From: Alcanivorax sp.
GTDB taxonomy: Bacteria > Pseudomonadota > Gammaproteobacteria > Pseudomonadales > Alcanivoracaceae
DNA: 64,000 nucleotides
Direction of reading: 5' to 3'
NCBI RefSeq assembly: GCF_019431375.1
Contig: NZ_CP080267.1
Coordinates: forward strand, 1,178,001 to 1,242,000
Shown piece after piece: positions 34,207-42,400 of the stretch; the stretch's first letter is position 1, and the number at the start of each line of letters is the position of its first letter. The translations under genes were made by a program, and so were the position numbers. The notes beneath the pieces are model-generated. The model did no database searches. It worked only from the letters and a program-made list of their open reading frames with translations, and was not told the DNA's origin.

Positions 34207-35296
34207 GACTTACCACCCCGCCAAGCTTTGCCCGGCTACCCATTTCCTGCCAGTTTCCTGGGCATACTCACGGAGCCTGGCCAAGGCCCCTACTGCAACA
34301 GGCTGGCGTTTTTTTCTTGGTCTCATATGAAAAAGCCAGGCTTTCTCTTCTATCCCCAAGCGATCCAGTATTTTCATCGCTTGCTCGGGTATTGACCCTC
34401 GTTTATTGTCTCGTACCGCCCTGCCCGTACCCTCCACAAGCTCCAGATAGTCCATTAACCGGAACCGACAAAGCGTGTCATCATCGTCAGCGTCGACGGT
34501 TTCTGCGTCTACCATCGGAAGAAGGGCCGGTTGTTTAGCGCACTGACCTCCTGCCAGCTTTTTGGCACGTTGCTGGACTGAGGTGTAATCCGAATCTTCT
34601 GGTGTTCTCGCCATATCCGCCCGTACAGGATTAAGATCCACATACGCCATGCATTGCAGCAGAGCCTTTTCATCCAGAAGGGCCTGACACTTGTAGCGAC
34701 TTTCCCAAAAGCGACCTTTGCAGCAATCTTCCTCGTTGGCTCGCCTAGCGAGATACTCATTCAGGCATTTCATGAACCAGCCCAGGTCATGAAGCCGCTC
34801 ACGCCATTGACCAATGATGTCCAGCGCCTTGAGGGATTCCCCCTCCTCAGTCTGTCCGTTGATCCAACGCTTCACGATAAGAGGACCACTGAACAGCTGC
34901 ATCCAGCGCTCCGCAACCTCTTGATCTGTCCAGGCCAGCGCCTTTTGTTGATTGATGCGAAGAACCAGATGGTAGTGATTGGACATCACGGCATAAGCAC
35001 AGAGATCGATAGCAAAGACCTCCGCCAAGGCGGCCAGACGATCCACCACCCACTGGCGGCGATGCTCATAATCCTGGCCGGAGTAGTGGTCCTTCCCGCA
35101 AAGAAAGGCCCGTCGTACGCAGCGACAGATACAGTGGTAGTAGGGGGTAGAGTCCAGGGATACCTGGGTATAACGAGCACGGGTCATGGGTTGCCTCCTT
35201 GCATATCCATGACTCGACAATACTGACCAAATAATCAGTACAAAATCAGCAATTTGCTCCGCTCAGTGTAAGAGATTCTCCAAGTCGTGCGTGTCC
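34176..35296 (-). mobile_element. Y1/HUH transposase element (type a, copy D)
   Basis: GGACACGCA at 34176 and TGCGTGTCC ending at 35296 delimit 1121 bp. The left end overlaps the first codons of the toxin-module frame. Confidence 0.6.
34210..35187 (-). CDS. Y1/HUH transposase, RAYT-like (type a, copy D)
   Basis: Same 325-residue product as at 15902 and 27800. The HUH (residues 71-73), GRFWESRY and YVDLNPVRA blocks are intact. ATG at 35187 after AGGAGG. With the toxin module three bases downstream, ribosomes finishing this gene could re-initiate on the module. Confidence 0.85.
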   Translation of the reverse strand: MTRARYTQVSLDSTPYYHCICRCVRRAFLCGKDHYSGQDYEHRRQWVVDRLAALAEVFAIDLCAYAVMSNHYHLVLRINQQKALAWTDQEVAERWMQLFSGPLIVKRWINGQTEEGESLKALDIIGQWRERLHDLGWFMKCLNEYLARRANEEDCCKGRFWESRYKCQALLDEKALLQCMAYVDLNPVRADMARTPEDSDYTSVQQRAKKLAGGQCAKQPALLPMVDAETVDADDDDTLCRFRLMDYLELVEGTGRAVRDNKRGSIPEQAMKILDRLGIEEKAWLFHMRPRKKRQPVAVGALARLREYAQETGRKWVAGQSLAGW

Positions 35297-35620
35297 TTTA
35301 TTCGTTATTCGGTGCGTTTGTGTTTATTCGGTGCGTGTCCTTTGTCTGCTTTCTTCCGCATGTTGACGTCACCCTTGAAGCGGACTTCACGGCAGGAGCT
35401 TAGCCCAGGATAAGGGCTTGATCCGGCCCTTCGTTCAGACAGGTGCGCAGGATGCGGGCACTGTCGCGCAGGGGAGGACTGACCTCGCCATGAGTTTGTT
35501 CTCTGTGGTCGAAGACAAGGCGCCCCTGGCCGCCCCGTTGGGCATAGGTTTCAGTGCATTCCTCTGTGGCGGGAAAAGCTAACGTGACTCGAAGCGCTAT
35601 TATGTTTCCTTCACAGACAA
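35297..35620 (-). other. Inter-cassette remnant region (copy D)
   Basis: Same as 28887-29210 apart from single-base differences: a toxin-module-2 fragment at about 35346-35393 and the unrecognised frame ending at 35400-35402. No complete gene is seen. Confidence 0.45.
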
Positions 35621-36574
35621 TTATTTCAGGATAATAGGCTTGTCTTCATTAACCACGCAGCGGAAGCCGACATAGGGATGCCCTTCATAGCCAAATTCCT
35701 CGGTGATTCTGGGGGCGGCTTTTGGTGGTTCGTGGTAGCGCTGCAAAACCACCTTGCCACCTCGTACTGATTTCTCAGTGCCGCTTTCCGGCCCCTGTGG
35801 GTCCACTTCGGGAGAATTGGCGTAATAATCCGGGTCGAACCAGTCCAGAACCCACTCTTTGACGTTAGCACTCATGTCATACAAGCCGAGTGGATTCGGC
35901 GGATAAGATCCAACTTTTTCCACACCGAGACCAGACCCGATATTGGTTCCCTTTTTCGGCATGCCGGTATCCGTGCCATACGCCACCTTGTTGCCCCGGC
36001 TGCGCGCCGCATATTCCCACTGAGCTTCTGTGGGGAGGTCAATATTAAGGCCCGTGTTTTCTCCCAGCCAAAAGCAATAATCGCGGGCTTGCTGCCATGT
36101 CATATAGCGAACCGGTTTTGCAGGTTTTCGGCTTCTTTTTCCCAACTTACGTTCGACCAGCAGCGGCTTCTCTGTAAATTGGGTATAAACATCAAACTCT
36201 TCAAACGTCACTTCATACTTCCCCATGGAATAGCTGGAAAGGGTGACTTTGTGGACGGGTTCTGCAGTGCGTTTTTCTCCTGCAGCCTGAAATACCCAAG
36301 GCATCCACATGGCATCGGGGTGGTTTTTATCAACAAATTCATAAGAGCCTAATGGCCCCTCATTGAAACTTTTATTCGTAATGTAGGCACCAACATCACC
36401 CATCTGAAAGCCCCCCCCCTCCACAAAAACCAGATTTTCGACGGAACGACGCAATACCGTTTGCACCTCTTCCGGGAGCGTTTCATTGATTGTCACTTCA
36501 GTCTTGAGTTGACCGGCATCAGCGCACGCGCCAAGCGGTAACGCCGTCAGCACGGCCATCAATGAGCACTTCAT
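35621..36574 (-). CDS. SUMF1-fold lipoprotein type 2, putative immunity protein (copy D)
   Basis: A 317-residue lipoprotein, same as the product at 29211: Cys18 lipidation, QMGDVGAYI, PTEAQWEYAARSRG, YDMSANVKEWVLDW, VRGGKVVLQRY, GFRCVVN. The start ATG at 36574 overlaps the TGA of toxin module 2 (36571-36573), so translation is coupled to the toxin. That organisation, the paralogy to the type 1 protein and the paralogy of the two toxin modules argue for cognate pairs. The domain lacks FGE catalytic cysteines. Confidence 0.85.
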   Translation of the reverse strand: MKCSLMAVLTALPLGACADAGQLKTEVTINETLPEEVQTVLRRSVENLVFVEGGGFQMGDVGAYITNKSFNEGPLGSYEFVDKNHPDAMWMPWVFQAAGEKRTAEPVHKVTLSSYSMGKYEVTFEEFDVYTQFTEKPLLVERKLGKRSRKPAKPVRYMTWQQARDYCFWLGENTGLNIDLPTEAQWEYAARSRGNKVAYGTDTGMPKKGTNIGSGLGVEKVGSYPPNPLGLYDMSANVKEWVLDWFDPDYYANSPEVDPQGPESGTEKSVRGGKVVLQRYHEPPKAAPRITEEFGYEGHPYVGFRCVVNEDKPIILK

Positions 36575-37236
36575 GCTATCTCCTGTGTGCGTAAGGGTTG
36601 GTCGGCCAGGGCAATGGCCGGCAGCATTTGCCGGCGCCGGGCCAGCATTTGGTTGGTACGCGGGAGCCGGAGCTGCGCCAGCCGGGTTTCCACCCCTTCG
36701 GGGGTGCTGTTGGTGCGGGCAGCGACACCGCGAACGATGGTCTGCCACTCATTTTCACCTTGGCTGTGATGCCCAATAGCGGCCAAGCCTTTATCTACTT
36801 TCTTCTGCATGTTGACGTCACCCTTGAAGCGGGCTTCATCGCCCAGACTCATAAAGCTTTCCATCAGGCGGATCAGCAGGCCCGGTGGGGAATAACGGAA
36901 CCAGGGGGAATCATTGAGCGTATCCAGAATATCTCGGGCTTTGGGCAAAATCCCGGAAGCTTCATTTCTCCAGTTAAGAAGAACCGTGGTCATTATCTGA
37001 TAGGTTTCTTTTATCTCCGCTACCGTATTTTCCCCTCTCCACAGAACATAATACATCAGCGCCATCATCGCCTCTTCGGCGGCCTCCTCCATGATCATGC
37101 CAGTGCTGTAGTCAGCATCCCGCAGGGAGTGGTAAGAGAAGGCCACGAAGGTGGCAATATGATCTACCTGGACCGTGTAACTCAGCTCCCCCTTGGCGCC
37201 AATACCACAAACAATACCCGCTTTGGCACGCAGCAT
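36571..37236 (-). CDS. Orphan C-terminal toxin module 2 (copy D)
   Basis: A frame of 221 residues from the first ATG; homology to module 1 starts some eight codons earlier (LVDEDGRF, near 37260). The line-up GRF, KA, SYTVQVDHI, SLRDADY against GRF, KA, SFTVDAMHV, NELRDSEF shows it is a divergent paralogue of module 1. It then differs completely, with an acidic helical middle and basic C-terminus (MLARRRQMLPAIALADQPL). No ribosome binding site precedes the ATG and the start delivered by the transposase element is out of frame, so it may be silent. It ends in ATGA overlap with the type 2 lipoprotein gene. Confidence 0.65.
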   Translation of the reverse strand: MLRAKAGIVCGIGAKGELSYTVQVDHIATFVAFSYHSLRDADYSTGMIMEEAAEEAMMALMYYVLWRGENTVAEIKETYQIMTTVLLNWRNEASGILPKARDILDTLNDSPWFRYSPPGLLIRLMESFMSLGDEARFKGDVNMQKKVDKGLAAIGHHSQGENEWQTIVRGVAARTNSTPEGVETRLAQLRLPRTNQMLARRRQMLPAIALADQPLRTQEIA

Positions 37237-37267
37237 AAAACGGCCATCTTCATCAACGAGATATAGG

Positions 37268-38388
37268 GGACACGCATAAACTCAACCAAGAAGAACATGA
37301 CTTACCACCCCGCCAAGCTTTGCCCGGCTACCCATTTCCTGCCAGTTTCCTGGGCATACTCACGGAGCCTGGCCAAGGCCCCTACTGCAACAGGCTGGCG
37401 TTGTTTTCTTGGTCTCATATGAGAAAGCCAGGCTTTCTCGTCTATCCCCAAGCGATCCAATATTTTCATCTCTTGCTCGGGTATTGACCCTCGTTTATTT
37501 TCTCGTACCGCCCTGCCCGTACCCTCCACAAGCTCCAGATAGTCCATTAACCGGAACCGACAAAGCGTGTCATCATCGTCAGCGTCGACGGTTTCTGCGC
37601 CTACCATAGGAAGAAGATCCGGTTGTTTAGCGCACTGATCTCCTGCCAGCTTTCTGGCACGTTGCTGGACTGAGGTGTAATCCGAATCTTCTGGTGTTCT
37701 CGCCATATCGGCCCGTACAGGATTAAGGTCCACATACGCCATGCATTGCAGCAACGCTTTTTCATCCAGGAGCGCCTGACACTTGTAGCGACTTTCCCAA
37801 AAGCGACCTTTGCAGCAATCTTCCTCGTTGGCTCGCCTGGCGAGATACTCATTCAAGCATTTCATGAACCAGCCCAGGTCATGAAGCCGCTCACGCCATT
37901 GACCAATGATGTCCAGAGCCTTGAGGGATTCCCCCTCCTCAGTCTGTCCTTTGATCCAACGCTTCACGATAAGAGGACCACTGAACAGCAGCATCCAGCG
38001 CTCCGCAACCTCTTGATCTGTCCAGGCCAGCGCCTTTTTTTGATTGATGCGGAGAACCAGATGGTAGTGATTGGACATCACGGCATAAGCACAGAGATCG
38101 ATAGCAAAGACCTCCGCCAAGGCGGCCAGACGATCTACCACCCACTGGCGACGATGCTCATAGTTCTGGCCGGAGTAGCGATCCTTCCCGCAAAGAAAGG
38201 CCCGTCGTACGCAGCGACAGATACAGTGGTAGTAAGGGGTAGAGTCCAGGGATACCTGGGTATAGCGAGCACGGGTCATGGGTTGCCTCCTTGCATATCC
38301 ATGATTCGACAATACTGACCAAATAATTAGTACAAAATCAGCAATTTGCTACGCTCAGTGTAAGAGATTCTCCAAGTCATGCGTGTCC
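37268..38388 (-). mobile_element. Y1/HUH transposase element (type b, copy D)
   Basis: GGACACGCA at 37268, TGCGTGTCC ending at 38388; identical layout to 30857-31977. Confidence 0.6.
37302..38279 (-). CDS. Y1/HUH transposase, RAYT-like (type b, copy D)
   Basis: Same 325-residue product as at 30891, with all family blocks. It is the transposase nearest to the functional VgrG effector, separated from it only by the immunity-like gene at 38609. Confidence 0.85.
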   Translation of the reverse strand: MTRARYTQVSLDSTPYYHCICRCVRRAFLCGKDRYSGQNYEHRRQWVVDRLAALAEVFAIDLCAYAVMSNHYHLVLRINQKKALAWTDQEVAERWMLLFSGPLIVKRWIKGQTEEGESLKALDIIGQWRERLHDLGWFMKCLNEYLARRANEEDCCKGRFWESRYKCQALLDEKALLQCMAYVDLNPVRADMARTPEDSDYTSVQQRARKLAGDQCAKQPDLLPMVGAETVDADDDDTLCRFRLMDYLELVEGTGRAVRENKRGSIPEQEMKILDRLGIDEKAWLSHMRPRKQRQPVAVGALARLREYAQETGRKWVAGQSLAGW

Positions 38389-38608
38389 TCAATTCTGCCT
38401 CCTTGAGAGATTCTCCAAGTCATGCGTGTCCTCAATTCTGTGTCAATTCTGCTTCCCATAAGCGAAGTGCCGCACTGCAGCATTGCCTGCGTCACATTCA
38501 CATTATTCTTGTCAATATCTTACCCCGGAACACAGACATCACGGGCGCATTTTGCTAGGGTTGACAGCGGCAATGGACGCCTATTTCAAACACAAGGAAC
38601 GTATCCAC
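38280..38608 (+). promoter_or_regulatory. Promoter region of VgrG-linked immunity gene, with 34-bp direct repeats
   Basis: It contains the 34-bp direct repeat pair at 38364-38397 and 38407-38440, the uninterrupted CTAG at 38555-38558, TTGACA at 38561-38566 as candidate -35, and AAGGAAC before the ATG at 38609. Same sequence as 31869-32197. The start of transcription is not certain. Confidence 0.5.
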
Positions 38609-39457
38609 ATGCACATGAAATACCCTTTTTCACTTACCCCCTGCCTCGCACTCTTTTCCCTTTCCCTGCTTGCCGCCTGCGGCAATAGTGCGCAGATCAG
38701 CGAGGCTGAGCAAAAGGTGATTGATCATACACTGGAATCTCTGGTCTTCGTGGAAGGCGGCACCTTTACCATGGGGCACCCGCAAGTCACCAAAACTGTC
38801 GAGGTGACCCTTGATAGCTATTCGATTCAAGCTTACGAAGTGTCTTATTGGGAGTTTGATACCTTTGCCGAAGCCACAGGAGCCCGAAAACCCAGTCAAA
38901 GATCTTTTGGCAAACCATCCAGGCAGCCCGAAAATCCTGCCTGGGGACTTACCTGGTATGACGCCCAGAACTATTGCCACTGGCTGGGCGAGCTGACAGG
39001 TCTGCCCTTTGAGCTACCGACTGAAGCCCAATGGGAGTATGCCGCCACCAGCCGGGGAACCAGTCGGGCCTTCTATGCCACGGATGATGGCACACAGGAT
39101 TGGGGACGAAATTATCGGGGCGGCCCTAACACGCCTTGGCACCCGGAACCCTCTGGCACTTATCCACCCAACCCATTGGGAATGTACGATATGACCGGCA
39201 ATGTGGCGGAGTGGGTGCTGGACTGGCATGACAAAAACTATTATGAGAAATCTCCCGGGGTAAACCCTCAAGGGCCTGCCTCAGGCACCAAAAAGTTACT
39301 TAGAGGGGGAAGCGTTGGGGGAACACAACGTTACAACGTGCTATTTCGACGTGCCCGGGCTACCGAGCCTGACGATAAGCAAGGCGGCGTTCGCTGTGTG
39401 GTCAACCAGCCCTATGCCATTAATACCTCCGTTGCGACTAAAGTAGAGAGTCAATAG
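38609..39457 (+). CDS. SUMF1-fold lipoprotein type 1, VgrG-linked putative immunity protein
   Basis: A 282-residue lipoprotein: signal peptide, lipobox LLAAC, SUMF1 signatures FVEGGTFTMG, PTEAQWEYAATSRG, YDMTGNVAEWVLDW, LRGGSVGGTQ, GVRCVVN. It ends 37 bases from the VgrG effector stop, facing it. Its C-terminal half differs from copies A, C and D (for example DWGRNYRGG for DYGRNYPGS), paralleling differences between the VgrG C-terminus and orphan module 1, as expected for co-varying effector-immunity pairs. Convergent orientation means it must have its own promoter. Confidence 0.85.
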   Translation: MHMKYPFSLTPCLALFSLSLLAACGNSAQISEAEQKVIDHTLESLVFVEGGTFTMGHPQVTKTVEVTLDSYSIQAYEVSYWEFDTFAEATGARKPSQRSFGKPSRQPENPAWGLTWYDAQNYCHWLGELTGLPFELPTEAQWEYAATSRGTSRAFYATDDGTQDWGRNYRGGPNTPWHPEPSGTYPPNPLGMYDMTGNVAEWVLDWHDKNYYEKSPGVNPQGPASGTKKLLRGGSVGGTQRYNVLFRRARATEPDDKQGGVRCVVNQPYAINTSVATKVESQ

Positions 39458-39459
39458 CT

Positions 39460-39485
39460 GGCAAGCCCCCATCGGGGGGCTTGCC
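39460..39485. terminator. Perfect bidirectional terminator between immunity gene and vgrG effector
   Basis: GGCAAGCCCCC pairs exactly with GGGGGCTTGCC around a four-base loop in the 37-base space between the convergent stop codons. Confidence 0.85.
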
Positions 39486-39494
39486 CAGCAAAGC

Positions 39495-42400
39495 TCATCT
39501 GCCCGTAAAACGTTCCGAGATGCTCTGGAAGCGAGTTCGCTCTTCACCATCCAGGAAGGTCAACAACCGCAATTCATTGTCTAGAGCCCGAACCAGCTTC
39601 TCAGCAGGGCCATCGTTGACGGGAATGTTGACCCCCATATGCTCCATCACTTCCTGGTACTCCCGCGCGTGCTGAATGCTCTCTAACACTACTACCACAG
39701 CTTCCTCCCGGCGTTCATCCAGCCCCCCGGAGAGCAGGTTGATATCCCGGTGGGTAGTGCCTGCCGAAATCAGCGTATTGAGGAGCCGCCCCTTGGTTTC
39801 CGGGAAGGCGTAACCCAGTAGTTCCTGTGCCTCGGCCTCATCCAGTAAGGTTTCTGCCAGCCGGTGAGCTGTTTCGCTATCGTCGTCCCATTCCTCCCAT
39901 CTCAATAGCAACTCACGCCGCAGATTAAATATTCCCTGCACCGCGCTAACCGCCAGTAAACCACCGGTAGCAGTAGCACCGGCGGCCACGCCGATCACTC
40001 CACCACGTTTGAATAGTTCGTACTGGAAGGAACAGAAGGCATCAAATGCAGTATTCAGATCACCTTCTTTTACAAACAAGTCGATTATATTAAATTCCGC
40101 ATCGCTCAACTCGTTATAGAGCAGTACCAGAAAGTCCTTCACATGCACCGCGTCCACAGTGAAGGAAAAGCCTCCGCCAACCCCCACCTTGAAGGCCAGC
40201 TCGGCCTTGCAGTGGATTACAAAACGACCCGTTTCCATATCAAACCCGACCTGAAAATCCAGCCCTGCGCCGATGCCGGCCATGCCGGTGGCGGTATAGC
40301 CCACGCTGCCCAACGGCTTAAACTGGCTGGCACGAGGTTGCTGCCACATCAGCCCCCCCTTGATGCCCAGAGTGGCTTTTACCCCCACGAACGCTTCCAG
40401 CTTTACGTTAGCCCCTTGCTGGTCATCCAGTTCGGTGTCAAATGGCGAGCGGGTACTCTTGGCCACTTTCACATTATCAGCGGGTGCCGGTAGAGCCTCC
40501 GTGTTGATCATGCCGCTACGCTGGCTTTTCTCGTCTGGCCAGGGGGCGTCCGAGCGCAGGCCAATGGCTTCCAGGCTCCCTTGCTTGGGGTTGATGTAGA
40601 TCTTGCCGGACGCCAGCAGATTGGCACCGGCAAAGCCTGTCAAGCTGGTGGTCACGTCGAACCGGAAGGCACCCAGCCTGGCCTCTTCGTCCTGCAGGAC
40701 ATTTTTGACTTCTGTCACGCGAAACGGATTGAGTAGTATGTCACCATTGCCCGTTGGGCGTCGCATCTGCTCACAGTATGATTGGCTATTCGGTGGCTGG
40801 CATTGGTGGAAGTTGCTGCGAACCTCGCTGGAGTAAAAACTCATGGCACCGATCAGAGACAGATCTCTGTATTCCTGAAAATACTGAACAATCAGTACAC
40901 GCAGTTCCTTTTCATCGCCGGGCGGCAAGGGGCTTGATGCATTCTCGCCAGTCAAACCGTCCAACAGATCGCCACTCATCATTGATAGTATCTGACCCGC
41001 CAATTGGTCACTGGTGATGCGTAGTGGCCCCAAAGCATTGATCATTTTCTGCTGCTCTGCATTGCCCCAGACACCCTCGCGGAACAACGACAACCAACCG
41101 TTGACATCCCCCAACAGAAAACCCTGGATGGCACGAGTACGATAGGGGCAGTAATCGCCACTGGCATTACGGCCAATAGCATCGACCCGCATTTCCGTTC
41201 GGGTCAACTGACTATCGACTTTCAGCTTTTTGAGTCGTTGGTTTAAAAGGCTGATAACCCGTGGTGAGGGAAAGCTGCCTTGATCAATCGAGGCCGTTTG
41301 CACCAACGACCTCGCCTGCGCCAGTCTGACCTGAGTGCTTCGACGTCGAACCGTGAAGCTGGCCTGCCAGCCGGTGTCATCGGGTAGCAGGAACTGACCA
41401 CGCACACGCCCCTGGGCCAGTGAAAGGTCCAGCTCTGCTTTCGCCTCAGCGCTGACCATCCCTTTCATTGCGTCAAGCTCAAATGATGCTGTAGCACCAC
41501 CCACATAGCGCATAAAAGACGCGCCCCCATCCACAGAGAAACGTTCGGGGGGCAAAGGTTCGTTACTGATCGTAGTGTGCCACTGGCCTCGTTGTTCTTG
41601 GGACAGTGATTCCAGGGTAATAAACTCATCAAGCCATTGCGGCTTATCCTGCTCTTCTGGCCACACCTGTTGCAGATAATCCTGCGCTTGCCCCAGACCA
41701 CTCTGATCAATCTCATCCTGACCCAGCAATGCCAGCGCCTTATTCCTACGGCTCTCCTTCCAGCCTATGGCGAACTGTGCCTTTTCATTGACCTTTTCTA
41801 CCCAGCCATCCACCGCGTCAAACCAACTATCCGGGAGAATCTCGGCCAAGGTGGCTGTTGGCCCTAATGCCTTCAGCAATTGCCGGGATTGAATTTGTCC
41901 CTCACGTTTGTCGATCAGCTCCACTTCACCTTTAATCTTGGCCGATACATTGCCAAAGGCTTCCTGCAGTTTGCTTTTCCTCTGCTCTGCCTGTTCATCA
42001 GCAGGCATGTCATTGGTGCCATAGTCCAGCGAGTCTCGAATGCCTTGCACGGTATAACGGCGGTCACCTTCAAGGCGGTGGTAAGCAAGGGCATCACTGG
42101 GAATGAAGGAAAACTGGCTTCCTCCCAGTTTTCGGGGGCGGACCACTTCCATCATGGTGTGTGAGGCGCTCCCTCCTTTTGCATACTGTGGAGGGTTGCC
42201 ATTGTCGCCTTCACTGCTACCGCCGTTATTACTGGCGGGTTGCGCCAATAATGCTTCCAGCTCTTTTTTGGCATTATCCACTGCTTGATCGTCACCGGCT
42301 TGAATAGCCTCCTGAAGGGCAATCACCGGCGCGTTGTATTTCTCTTCCAGTCGCTCCAGGCGTTGCACCTCAGCGCCGGTCAGCAACAGGACTTCTTCAC

